DNA from: Cannabis sativa
Taxonomy: Eukaryota > Streptophyta > Magnoliopsida > Rosales > Cannabaceae
Direction: 5' to 3'
Assembly: GCF_029168945.1 (NCBI RefSeq)
Contig: NC_083603.1
Span: 45,642,406-45,706,405, forward strand
Length of the DNA: 64,000 nucleotides
A program made the translations under genes and the position numbers. This document shows positions 1 to 12,300 of the stretch, one piece after another (positions within the stretch are counted from its first letter, which is position 1; every line of letters begins with the position of its first letter). The notes under the pieces are model-generated. The model ran no database searches. It worked only from the letters and a program-made list of their open reading frames with translations, and was not told the origin of the DNA.

Positions 1-91
1 TCAGAAATTCTCATTCACTTTCTCTTTCTCTCTTCATCTTCTTCTTCTTTCTTCTCATCTACTTTATACTATGTTATATTATTTTATAACA
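1..91 (+). mobile_element. 3' end of a Ty1/copia-type LTR (cut by window edge)
   Basis: A CT-rich stretch followed by the terminus ATTTTATAACA at 81-91 closely matches the right end of the LTR at 55284-57339 (same CT-rich leader, same ATTTTATAACA end). No tRNA primer-binding site follows position 91, so this is not the 5' LTR of an element lying to the right. It is either a solo LTR or the 3' LTR of an element lying outside the window. The family assignment rests only on similarity to the 55-kb copy. Confidence 0.55.
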
Positions 92-640
92 CATATAACA
101 ATATATGAGAAAATAGTGGAGAAATATACGAACTAATTAAACCCTTGACGCATGATATGTGTTAGTGAGTTAGTGACATTAAATAATAAAATATATAAAT
201 ATATATATAGGTTAATAAGAAAGATCTCAATAGAATCAGTATTTTTTTTTAAGATAGAAAGCACTTTCTTTCTTATTCGATACTCATCAAATTTACATTA
301 AGGCTTACTCCACTCAAACCGTAGTCAAACCGTAGTCAATCACCTCAAACATGAAGACCATCATATAATTAGTTCTTTGAGATTGGAATCTTAGAACTCA
401 TTTTATGTTCCTTCACATTGCAAAGATTGGAGTCAGCCACCACTCAAGAACAGGAGCATCAAAGTAATACATATTAAGGTTTGAAATTCCACACTAAGAT
501 TCATTAAAGGTTGACGTCAATCAGAGTTGTATTCTCCATAATTCAAGACTTACTGAGATCATTCTCATTCTTTATCTATGTACTTGGTTATTAAGGTATG
601 GAACACATCTGTTACACTTTCCATGGTCACAATTAGTTAC
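92..640. other. Intergenic, no recognisable feature
   Basis: AT-rich sequence with no long reading frame and no structural-RNA pattern that I can see. It separates the LTR end at 1-91 from the repeat-bearing LTR-like region that follows. Confidence 0.4.
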
Positions 641-679
641 AAGTCGTCATCCTTGTTGTTTTCCCGTTTTATAGAATTA

Positions 680-1430
680 TTGTTTAATAAAATTATCATA
701 TCTCTCTAATTACACATCCGTTTTTAGCGATTTTAGTATCGTTAGAAAGCTTATTCGATGATCTAAAATTTTTATGAAGAAACTATTCACCATTTCGGTG
801 ATATTCTATGTTGAAAATTATCATCTTTCTGATGTTGTTGTAAATCGTTTTTTTTTATATATTCCCAGAAAACGTACTTTCACTTATAATACCATAACTC
901 TCTCAATTATCATCTATTTTTAATGATCTATATATGGTTTCAAAGCTTATTCGATTTCCCATAAGTTTCATGAAGAAACATTTCGTTAATTCGGAGTTAT
1001 ACTATGTCGAAAAGTTATTTTCCTTCTGTATCATTTGCTTCATTTCTCGAATAATGTTCTTGCAAAACTGTTTTAGTAAAATTACAATATTTCTCTGAAT
1101 ATAATTTCAATTTCAAAGATTTTAGTATCATTGGAAAGGGAATTTAATTTTCTAAAACTTTCATGAAGATATTATCTTCTAGTTCTGAACTTTTCAATGC
1201 CAAAAGTTTGTATTTTCGCTAAGTTGTATAATTCGTTACTCCATATTCATTCTCAGAAATAGTTTCAGTAAAACAATCATAACTCTCTCAGTTTTAATCC
1301 ATTTTTAATGATCTTTATATCATTTGAAAGATAATGGAATTTCCTATAATTTTTATGAAGATAACTTTTACTGAATTAGTGTAGTTGTTGGTCAAAAAGT
1401 GATCTTTCTGCTGTACTGTAAGAGTACGAA
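680..1430 (+). repeat. About four diverged ~195-bp tandem repeats
   Basis: Units starting near 684, 885, 1077 and 1274 share the order of motifs ATCATAACTCTCTC, TTTTTAATGATC, a run ending GAAAG, and TTTCATGAAGA. Spacing is about 195-200 bases and the copies are clearly diverged. The array is probably part of an LTR or untranslated region of a gypsy-type element. Confidence 0.6.
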
Positions 1431-1765
1431 TTTTAATATTAGGGTCTTGACCCATGTCTTATTATAGGTAGTAGTGACGAGATAACAAGTCTTAAGCAGC
1501 GGGAGTTGAGGTAAGGAAATTAGATAGTTTTGTTTGTGTTTATTTGCATAAATTTAAATTCTTTATGTATTGGAATATGGTTTATGCTTTGTTATTATGA
1601 ATATGTATGTGGTACTGAGAATGTGTGGTATGGACACAATATGAGTTTATGAATTGATATATTGATTAGGGTTGTTTTGACTTGTATATGTTGTATGTTG
1701 CATTCATATATTGTGTGTTGTATGCTGCAAGTTGTATGCTAACGTCTCAGGTAAAGTGAGGGACC

Positions 1766-2014
1766 ATGGTGGGGTATGATACGGGGTAAGGCCGTTGAAT
1801 GTAGAGATACCATACCCTGCATTTTTCTGAGTCGTGTATGAAATTATTATGGTGGGGTATGATACGGGATAAGGCCGTTGAATGTAGAGATACCCTACCC
1901 TACATTTGTCATATTTGTGTATGACATTATTATGGTAAGGTATGATACAGCGACAATGCTGTTGAATATAGAGATACCTTATTCCATAGCAATGGTAGGG
2001 CTAAATGTGCCCAT
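1766..2014 (+). repeat. Three tandem copies of an 83-bp unit
   Basis: The string ATGGTGGGGTATGATACGGG starts at 1766 and recurs at 1849 with one change. A more diverged copy starts at 1932. Each unit also contains a GTTGAATGTAGAGATACC-like core. The period is exactly 83 between the three starts. This is a minisatellite-like array inside the LTR-like region. Confidence 0.8.
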
Positions 2015-2740
2015 GTTATTGTAGGGCCAGTTAAGCCCAGGTTGTGTATGGAGTGGCTATGATACGCCACATTATGGTAAAGACATGATATGATTGAAAT
2101 AATTACTATATGTTATTGCTATGAGTATGATGTCAGGGTTGTGATCCCTACATATATGTAATGGTTTCGTTTAGTACAAATATATGGTATATGATATAGC
2201 TTTCCATATCTTAAGTTATTTAAATTACAATTATGAGCTAAGGTATATAATATTGTTAAGACTGGATACGTTAATGTTATAAAGAATCGTATTATTGTGA
2301 ATTTTAAGATATGTTTAGTGTATTGAATGCTATTGTATGTTAAGCATTTCCTTACTGGGCTTTTAGCTCACCCCCCTTACTTTCCCCCTACAGGCAATAG
2401 ACAGGGAACATTGAATGTAAGTTTGATGAGCTGGGTCAGTTCTGGTATGTATACTGCGAGGGACTATGGACGAGCAAACGGTCTAGAACGCTGGTGGAGC
2501 CTTGGTTTTGTTTTTTTATAATAAAGTAATCTGAGCTCAGTGGGATGTTATAAATTTAATTTTTTTAAGAAAAATACACTCAACTACTTATTTTGTTTTA
2601 ATATGAATGATCATTCACCTTTTTGCATATTTATTGTAAAAACCCACTGTGTATTTTCAAACAGCTTTGAATCTTTTTAATTAATGCATCAAAATTAGCA
2701 CTTTGTAAAATAAGATAAAATATTGGGGCGTTACATAATA

Positions 2741-3830
2741 TTAAATAGGAAAATATTATACATTGTGAAATTAATTATTTATATAATTTTGGTACAATTA
2801 ATTTTAAGTATATTTTTCCTAGTATTAAACTAGAGACTAAAAATTAAGCCTTCTCTACACTTAATTATTTATTTCTTAAATTTAATACATTTAATTAATT
2901 TGAAAATTGAATATCTAAGTTGATTTTTATCATCATACTTAAATATTTCTTTTTCATGACATTTAATTAAATAGAAAATTATTTTTAGTTGAAATTTATT
3001 TTTTCAACTAAATTTAAATAATTTTCAAAATATATTTTTTCTTTATTTTATTAATCAATTTTCGAAATTGCATTTCTTAAATGCTAGAATTTTGAATTTT
3101 ATCTTGAAAAATAGATTAAGTTGTAAATTAATTATTTATTTTAATTAATTCTTGGATCAACTTAAATCAATGATTTTTTCATTTATTGATTAATTTAAAA
3201 TAAATTGAATTAAAGTATATTATTAGAAATTGAATTAATTAGTCAAAGGAAAATCTAGATAGATGATATTTTTATTTTATTAGTCAAAGGAAATTGAATT
3301 AAGTATTTTTCTAGTGTATTTAATTAAATAGAAAATTAATATTTAAGTTAATTTTCATCATCATACTTAAATATTTGAAATTTTTCTTATATATTTAATT
3401 AAATAGGAAAATTATATTTTTTGTTGTAAATTAATTTAATTAATTAATTTTGGGCCAACATTAAATTAGAATAATTTTTCCAGAATTAATTTTTTATTTT
3501 AACATGCATTTTCGAAAATTGTATTCTTAAATACTTTAATTTTTCGAAATGCAATATATATTTATAGAAAATTAAATTTGAGTTGTAAATTAATTTATAT
3601 TAATTTTGTAACAACTTAAATTGGATATTTTTCTAAATATTTATTGGAAATTATTACTAAGATGGAAATAATTCATGTTATTTTCATATCCATCTAAGTA
3701 AAATTTATAAATATTAAATTAAAATTTATATTTAGAATTTTTCATTCTAAATTGGAAATTTTAAATAAATATATATTTAAAATAAATAAATTAAATAAAG
3801 AGAATCAAAGAAAATACAACTCACTTTAAA
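2741..3830. other. AT-rich spacer without recognisable genes
   Basis: Very AT-rich sequence with many short TAATTAATT-type strings and no reading frame of note. Short segments recur loosely (for example, phrases around 2930 and 3355 resemble each other), which suggests old repeat DNA. The left part of the following copia element may begin in here, but I cannot place its border. Confidence 0.4.
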
Positions 3831-6800
3831 TAATGAGCTTGATTATTATTAAGATATTCGATCTCCATTGTTGGTCTTACAAAAGTTAAATGTTTTCAAT
3901 ATAACCTCGAGACGCTAGACTTCGTCCCCCTATGGATGGTTATTCGTTGAACGCATTTAACACCGTGAGATTTCATTTGATAAGTGTTTTGTAAGTTTTC
4001 ATCTCTATTAGACTCTCCCCTACGGTGACTACTTAGAGATAAACTTATGAAACATGAAACAATGGTGGAAGCTCATAAAATGAGAATAACCTTGACTCTC
4101 GCCTACCGGGACAACGTTGGATTCTTATTTTGATCGAATAAAAGGTTGCTAGAATGGTTTCTATTTTAGATGAGCTGACAACTCTATTCAATAAATGATG
4201 CTTTGACTCTCGCCTACGGGACAACGTATCGGTTGTTGAAAACCTTGGAAATTATATAGGATTGTATGTTTTAGTATTTTCACTAGTCATTCCTACTTGC
4301 TATATGTTTATAATTTCTGAATTGTGTATGAATTTATATTGAACCATGTTATTTTCTGTTATTAAGTTGTAGTTTAATTTCGAATCTTCATTGTTGGTCT
4401 AACATGTTTGTTTTTCTAATGAGATAAATCCCTAATGGATTTTCACCATTAGACATACATAATAGTGTAAGATCTCGAAAGATAAATATTGTATATGCAA
4501 CATCTAGCTGTTCATCAATTGATGACACCTTAGACTAGTATTTTTACAATATGAAACAAGAAGATTACATAAATAAGATTACTTTGTCGTTCGCTAATCG
4601 AAGCATCGTTGGATTTTTATTTATAAACGAAATTATCCTAATTCCTCTTAGCTTATTCATTTCGAATTAGCTTTAAAAACATATCATTGGATGAATGGTC
4701 TATAAATCATTTCATGTCATTATATTTTCTCTTAAGAAATTAAATGGCGCATATGATTATAATCCCGAAATTCTATTCCCAATTGATATAAATCCTCAAT
4801 CTTAGAAATCTCCTACTTGTATGGGCAAATCTGACTTAGAGTTTGTATTAGTAGTGCTGGTCCAAGATAGAATTACTCATTATTTTTGGTATAAATTTAA
4901 GTCTTTGACTTTAATTTTAAATTCCAAATAGAAATTTTCTTATATTTCTAATTCCAGAATACAATACAGTTACACTTTCTCAAGTGTTTAATATCCATCT
5001 TCTATTAATGGATTAAAACTGTATGGAATATGAGTTAGGTATTCTGTGACCAGGATCCACTTGCAGTATTCTAAGAACTCTTTGATGTAACTAAACCTAT
5101 GTCATCATAGACACTACCACATTTTTTTTAATCTATGGCATTTGTATCTTGTTCATAGTGGATTTGACAAGATCAATCTCTGCAAAGAGTTAATATGCCT
5201 ATATCCACTGAAAGTAATTCGTCTCATTCGCAGATGGATGTACATTCAGGGGTGGATATGAGTTTTTCGTTGTATTCTTAAAACGATAACTCTAGATTAT
5301 ACCTTTTAGCAAAGAAATTTGAAATGTTTGAAAAATTTCATTAATTTCTAGCAATTGTTAAAACCATTAAGGTAAGTGGTTAAAGATCTTGCGAACTGAT
5401 AGGGGTGGAGAAATAGTTAGTAGATATGCAGTTCAAAGATCATTAAATTGATTTTTGAATTATATCCAAACTTACCTCCCCAGAAATTTCGAGTTGCATG
5501 TTAATGATTAGTTACTAGTCGTTGCCTAATTCCTTCTATGGTAATACAATTTCAGAATGATGTAATGGTTGTATACTTAATGTAAAACATTACTAGATTC
5601 ATGGATGACCTAATCAAAATCTTAAGAAAAGCTAGAACTGTTAACCATGGTTTGTTAGCTATTCTAAGTGATTAGGGGTGGACCATCCCATTGTCAATAG
5701 ATAAGAAAGTGTTTGTTCAAACAAATACTACTTTTCTAAGATAATGACTAAGTCTGAAAACAAGTAGAAAATAAAGGAGACATTTTTTCTTGATTCCAAA
5801 AGTGTTCTATCATCTTATATAACATATGATGATCCCACTGCCTCTGTTGTCTTGTCACAACCGAAGAGATCAAATACCATTTAGTTTTCTTCGACATAAT
5901 TCACGGTACCTTGTCGTAGTGGGAGAGTTTTTAGGAACTCACCTTCTTATGACTTGGGAGACACTAGTGATTAAAATCCATTGTGAGTTTAAACAAGTAA
6001 TGGATTGTCAAGATAAGAAACTAAGAAGAAAAGCCAATAGAACTATGGTTTAATCCATTCACATGGAATAACCTAAAGTTTTCTATTACAAGGACATAAA
6101 AGGAAATTTTAGTTAATAAGTCTATTCTATGGACTTAACAAACTTCCTGTTCCTAGTATTATAGGTTTGAGTTTATCTAAACCTATGGCTTGTGGTATAC
6201 CTGGTAATTACTTACTCTAATGCAAGCAACTTACTTTAGTAAGATGCTGAAGCATTTTCTTTCTAATGGAAATCTATAAAAGTTTCACAACTTCTTAGGC
6301 ATAGATTTTATTTATCTAAGGAAAAGTCTTAACTATTCCAGAAAAGATAAAGCCATGAAAGAATTTCTTATATCAACAGTGAGATGTCTTAGATATGCTT
6401 TTGTATGCGTTAGACCAGACACCTGCTGTTGAGTGGGAGTAATGAGAAGGTATCAGATTAATCCAGGAAAAGAACATTGGAAGACAATCAAGTAAATCCT
6501 AAGATTAAGAAGAGGAACTATATGTTAGTCTATAAGGGTGTGTTTAAAACTCTTAGACTACACCATATCAGATTTCGAAATTTGTCTATGTGCTAGTAAA
6601 TATTTCTGATAAGATGGTGGTTACTCTGGGGGTGGAATAGTGATTTTGGAGAAGTGTAAAAACCTATCTGAAGTCTCTAGGTCTACCAGAGAGAGACTGA
6701 ATGTTAAAGTTGCAGGAAAGGTACTTATTCAGTCTAAGGAAAGTTCTATACATCTTTGGCACCATTCCAAATTGCCTTAAACTACTAGTGTAAATTTCTT

Positions 6801-7050
6801 GATTAACCAAAAGTAGTTGCCAAAGGTATAGAATCCAATATCCCAAGAGAGTAGACATATAGAGAGGAATTTCACATTATCAATGATTTTGTGATTAAAG
6901 GAAGAGTAATGGTGGAGAAAAGGTTGTGTTTAATTCAACCTTTCAGATCCTATTACGAGGAGTTTACTACTACTACACTTGATTTGTATATCAAGGTGTT
7001 GAGATTATTTGAAACGCACTTTTTGTTTTATATTAGTGCAAGTGGGAGTT
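3830..7050 (+). pseudogene. Decayed internal region of a Ty1/copia retrotransposon
   Basis: Translation in shifting frames recovers copia landmarks. There is an integrase-core remnant near 5250-5420, including the RTDRGGE string. A hinge-like stretch follows near 5670-5950. Reverse transcriptase C-terminus and RNase H remnants lie at 6350-6980, including a YxxxxCxRPD-like segment. Stops and frameshifts are frequent, so no protein can be made. The region ends with a purine-rich tract AAGTGGGAG just before the LTR at 7051, which fits a polypurine tract and makes that LTR the 3' LTR. No 5' LTR was found, so the left half is deleted or unrecognisable. Confidence 0.65.
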
Positions 7051-8946
7051 TGTTGGGTTTTATGCCCTAAATAAAATTCATTTCAATATAATCAGATTTA
7101 CTTATTAATATAGATCAGAAATAACATTTAATGTTGCATGGTTCACATGATTTATTTCATGATTATATGTACATAATGTATAGATTCATCTGAAACCCTT
7201 TTCACATACTTGATCCTGTTTATTGTGCTGTCAACACATTGGAAAGTAAACATGACTATGTGAATAAAGTTTCCTAGATTTATCACACACAGGGTTTTAC
7301 TGATATGATAATCTACAACAAGAGTTTACTTGTATTTGGAGAAATGCTATGTTCTTTCCAGAACATTGGTTAAAGTAAAGCTCAGGTTGGATGCATGGAG
7401 TATGCATCGGAAGGGACCGATATTGAACTTTGACTTAGATTTATTAAACTTACAGTAATATCTATTCAAGTCAATATCGCCTAGTTGATCCTAGATCAAA
7501 TGATCTTAATCCTGTTATGATTAGGCTCAATCTTGAAAGGCTATTCGTGTTCCTTGAATTGTTAGTTAAGCCTACTTTTAGGTCAGGGTGATACGTACTT
7601 TTCGGGAACACGGTAGTGCAATTGAGTGGGAGCGCTAGCATAAACATGGAATCTATAGCTTCTATCTGGCGAATAGTAAGCAAAGGATGATTTCCTTCGA
7701 GCTTGACCAAACGAAAATAAATGGTGGAGATCTCATTTCACATAAGCTGAAATATCATTTATACGGGGTCAAGTGTTTTAAGGATAAAATACATAGTAGG
7801 GTGTTACGGTAATTTAATCCCTTTACTGTGTAGATCATTCCTATAGAGGATAATTGATCACATTAGGATTATAACAATGGATAACTAATGATGTGTCTAT
7901 ATGGTGGAACATATAGAGCATTCTATATACTGAGAGTGTAATTCTAAGTTCTATGCGTGGATTCAACGAAGAATTAATAAGTCAGTGAATTTTAGTCCTA
8001 AATTCTTGATCTACTTATTGGAAGCTCGGTTATATAGACCCATGGTCCCCCCACTAGTTGAGATAATATTGCTTGTAAGACTCATGTAATTGGTTTTGAT
8101 TAATCAATTATAATTCACAAATTAGACTATGTCTATTTGTGAAATTTTCACTAAGTAAGGGCGAAATTGTAAAGAAAGAGTTTATAGGGGCATATTTGTT
8201 AATTATGATACTTTGTATGGTTCAATTAATAAATATGATAAATGACAATATTATTTAATAATTATTTATAGTTATTAAATAGTTAGAATTGGCATTTAAA
8301 TGGTTGAATTAGGAAATTGGCATTTTTGAGAAAATCAGATACAAAAGGTGTTAAAATTGCAAAATTGCAAAAAGCAAGGCCCAATCCACTAAGTGTATGG
8401 CCGGCTACCTTAGTAGGTATTTTAAGTTGATTTTTTCATTATTTTAATGCCATATAATTCAAATCTAACCCTAGTGGAATGCTATAAATAGATAGTGAAG
8501 GCTTCAGGAAAATAACACTTTTCTTCTGAGACTTTCTGAATCAGAAAAAACTGAGCCTCCTATCTCTCTTCTCTAGCTGCCACTTCTTCTTTCTTCTTCC
8601 TTTGAATTTCGAAATTACCTTAGTGATTAGAGTAGTGCCCACACACATCAAGCAATACCTCAATCATAGTGAGGAAGATCGTGAAGAAAGATCATCAGCA
8701 AAGGAGTTTCAGCATCAAAGATTCAGAGAAAGAGATCCAGGTTCAGATATTGATAATGCTCTGCTACAGAAAGGAATCAAGGGCTAGATATCTGAACGGA
8801 AGGAGTCATATTATTCCGCTGCACTCAATGTAAGGTTTCTTAAACTTTATATGTGTTTAATTTATCGTTTTAGAAAGTTCTTATTTAGGATGTTAATAAA
8901 CATACTTGTGAGTAGATCTAAGATCCTGGTAAAATAATTTCCAACA
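7051..8946 (+). mobile_element. Ty1/copia 3' LTR, 1896 bp
   Basis: Begins TGTTGGGTTTTATG and ends AATAATTTCCAACA, so the ends are the inverted repeat TGTTGG/CCAACA. It is preceded by a polypurine tract and decayed copia coding sequence. A second copy in the opposite orientation lies at 10996-12889 and aligns over its whole length. Short reading frames inside, such as the one at 7471-7710 (-), recur in the second copy because they are LTR sequence; they are not genes. The LTR sits inside another copia element's reverse transcriptase sequence, which resumes at 8947. Confidence 0.85.
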
Positions 8947-9354
8947 ATTACTACTTGTTGTGGCATGTTTTTTGAAGTTCAAACTACACCAAATGGATGT
9001 GAAAAAGGGCCTTTCTTCATGATTTTCTTCAAGAAGAGGTGTATGTGAAACAACCCAAGGTTTTGAAGATCCCAAGTATCTTGATCATATGTATAAACTC
9101 AAGAAGGCCTTATATGGCCTCAAACAAGCTCCTAGAGCATGGTATGACAGGTTAACTTCTTTCCTCATTTTTAATGAGTTTGTGAGAGGTACTGCTGATA
9201 ATACTTTATTTATCAAGCATTCACAACCTATTATTTTTGTTGCTCAAATTTATACTGATGATATTATTTTTGGGTTTACTTGTGATAAGGAGGTTACCAA
9301 TTTTGTTGATCTCATAAATAGTGAATTTGAAATGAGTCTTATAGGGGATCTTAG
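8947..9354 (+). pseudogene. Ty1/copia reverse transcriptase fragment, left part
   Basis: A readable reverse transcriptase stretch from about 8975 contains LHQMDV (after one frame change), a GFEDP segment, LKKALYGLKQAPRAWYD and the catalytic region YTDDIIFG, in which TDD stands where copia elements usually have VDD. It ends abruptly at the CTTAG target site at 9350-9354. The reading frame resumes at 13219 with FFLGLQ. Removing the inserted segment puts the two halves back in the same frame, which shows that this element was the insertion target. A frameshift before 9060 and the flanking LTR show that it was already broken or has decayed since. Confidence 0.9.
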
Positions 9355-12300
9355 TGTGAAGACCGCTTAATTTTATTATGATAAATTAGTAGATAATTAG
9401 GGTTTAATTAAGATATTAGATTATTAATTATGATTTATGAATTTATGGAGATTTATTTAAATTCTATGTGTGTTATTTATGCTATATATAAAAATTCATG
9501 TTTTTTATGTTTTATGCCCGACAATATTAGAACGTGGTGTTTGGCCAATAGAATCACATTTAAGTATTTTAGTAGTAGCAAGGCAACTTAGATAGAAATT
9601 AGGAATGTAAGGAATATTTAAAGTTTTAGAAATGATCAAAGTACCCCTAAGTGACAATGTGACTTATGGTGTGTGCAAGGGGCAAAATAGTCTTTTTGCC
9701 ATTGGACTTTTGATCCATTAGTGGTTTTATATAAGGTTAGACATATGATTTTTGGTTAAGTTAATATTAGATAATACCAAGATTTATACATGTTATTCAA
9801 AAAAAAAAATAGAAAACACATAATCATCTCTCTTCAACTCACTCTCTCTCGAACTCTCAAGAAGCCAACAAGGGTTTGATTTTTTCTACTTCAATTCTGA
9901 GGATTCTAGCAGGTTTTATTTGTTTCAATTTAAGGTATAATCTCTTAGCACCTTTCTCTTTTTTTTTTTTATTTCTAAGTTCAAGTTAGGTTCTATTGCA
10001 TGTTTTTATGAATTAGGGTTCTGTGGTTATAATAGTTATTTGATTTTGTATTCTGATTTTATGTTGATGTTATTTAAGCTCTTTTATGTTGGATTTGTGG
10101 GTTGTTGTGGTGTTTGAGCAAGGTTTGAGTTTATGAACTCAAGCTTTGCTCTCTAATGGTGGATTTTGTTCTGGATGTTTTGGTTAGTTTTATTGCATGG
10201 ATTCAGTTTGTTATAGTGTAAATAGGTGTTTGTGAAGTTTGAGATCGAATTGAGGTGTTTAGGAGGTTTTTGGTGTTTCTTGCACTGAACTAGTCGACCG
10301 GTTCAGTGGACCTGTAGGAACTAGAATTCCAGTTGGTCCGGAGGAACCCCACATAATTAGAATTCTAGTTGGGGAACCAGTCTGTCAGTTGGGGCAATTT
10401 AGGAAATCCTAGTTTTTTCTGTTTTTGTAATATTTAGGGTATTGCCAGGTAATCCATCGATAGGGAAACTTTTAGTTTCAATTTTAAGTCCCCGAAAAAT
10501 GATTTAGCGTTTCACTCATCAATATTATGAATAATGTGATTTAGGGGCCTGTAAATCATCAAGCAGCAGTTTCACTCAGGTTGACCGGCCGGCACACTTA
10601 AATTCAGAAACGAGGTAAGATTAGTATAAAGATATGCATATGCATTTACATATTTAGCGTGCATGTTTATGGAGCCTGTTAAATTACATTGATAACAATA
10701 TCTGTATACATAGAGTTATACTGGATGCCGATAGATATATGTTTGGCTCAAGTACAAGATCGACGCTATCACATCGGTATGATTAGAGTATGACTAGAGT
10801 ACTGAGTATAGGCTAATATTATGGTCGATAGTACTGTCGTAGGAACATTCTAGACTCAGTACCGTGTTGGACACGGGGATAGGATTATGGTTGGGTGTAT
10901 GGGCGCCTGATTATAATTTGGGTTACAGTTATGTTATTAATTATACTTTTCTTACTGAGTCTGTCGACTCACAGATATTATTTACATGTGTAGATTATTG
11001 GAAATTATTTTACCAGGATCTTAGATCTACTCACAAGTATGTTGATTAACACCCTACATATGAACTTTCTAAAACGATGAAATAAACACATATAAAGTTT
11101 AGGAAACCTTACATTGGGTGCAGCGGAATTAAATGACTCCTTTCGTTCAGATCTCTAACCCTTGTATCCTTTCTGTCGCAGAGTATTATCAAGATCTGAA
11201 CCTGAATCTCTTTCTCTGAATCTTTGATGCTGAAACTCCTTTGCTGATGATCTTTCTTCACGATCTTCCTCACTATGATTGAGGTATTGCTTGTTGTGTG
11301 TGGGCACTACTCTAATCACTAAGGGTTTCGAAATTATCAAGGAAGAAGAGAGAGAGAGGGTGGTGGCCAAGGTAGAGAGAGAAAGGCTCAGGTTTTCTGA
11401 ATCAGAAGTGTAATTTTCCTGAAGCCTTTACTACCTATTTATAGCATTCCACTAGGGTTAGGTTTGAATTATTTGGCATTAAAATAATGAAAATACCAGT
11501 TTAAATTACCTACAAAAGTGGCCGGCCACGGCTTATTGGGTTTGGGCCTAACTTTTTGCAATTTTGCAGTTTTAACACTTTTGTATCTGATTTTCTCAAA
11601 AACGCCAATTTTCTAATTCAACCATTTAAATGCCAATTCTAATTATTTAATAACTATAAATAATTATTAAATAATATTGTCATTTATCATATTTATTAGT
11701 TGAACCTTACAAAGTATCATAATTAACAAATATGCCCCTAACAACTCTTTCTTTACAATTTCGCCCTTACTTAGTGAAAATTTCACAAATAGACATAGTC
11801 TAATTTGAGAATTATAATTGATTAATCAAAACCAATTACATGAGTCTTACAAACAATATTATCTCAACTAGTGCGGGGACCATGGGTCTATATAACCGAG
11901 CTTCCAATAAGTAGATCAAGAATTTATCACTAAAATTCACTAACTTATTAATTCTTCGTTGAATCCACGCATAGAACTTAAAATTGCACTCTCAGTATAT
12001 AGAATGCTCTATATGTTCCACCATATAGACACATCATTAGTTATCCATTGTTATAATCCTAATTTGATCAATGATCCTCTATATGAATGATCTACACTGT
12101 AAAGGGATTAGATTACTGTAACACCCTACTATGTAGTTTATCCTTAAAACACTTGACCCCGTATAAATGATATTTCAGCTTATGTGAAATGAGTACTCCA
12201 CCATTTATGTTCGTTTGGTCAAGCTCAAAGGAGATCATCCTTTGCTTACTATTCGCCAGATAGAAGCTATAGATTCCATGTTTATGTTAGCGCTCCCACT

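Larger units (their letters stand above)
640..2740 (+). mobile_element. Probable Ty3/gypsy LTR region with internal tandem repeats
   Basis: Non-coding region ending in GGGGCGTTACA at 2740, which looks like an LTR terminus. It contains two internal repeat arrays (listed separately) and a motif gaggtaag near 1507-1515 that is shared with the solo LTR at 9355-13213. No coding domain of the element is visible and I could not find the matching left terminus or a target duplication. The assignment to a large gypsy-type LTR is therefore inference. Confidence 0.4.

Noticed and set aside
2327..2521. 64-residue open frame in the gypsy-like LTR region
   Set aside because: No domain, no splice or promoter context, and it lies inside repeat DNA; chance frame.
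7471..7710. 79-residue frame with a close homologue at 12215-12454, at first sight a conserved small gene pair
   Set aside because: Both lie in the same place within two copies of one LTR, so their similarity is explained by LTR homology, not by coding constraint.
8602..8787. Frame rich in Glu/Arg with a counterpart at 11155-11370
   Set aside because: Again LTR sequence present in both LTR copies.
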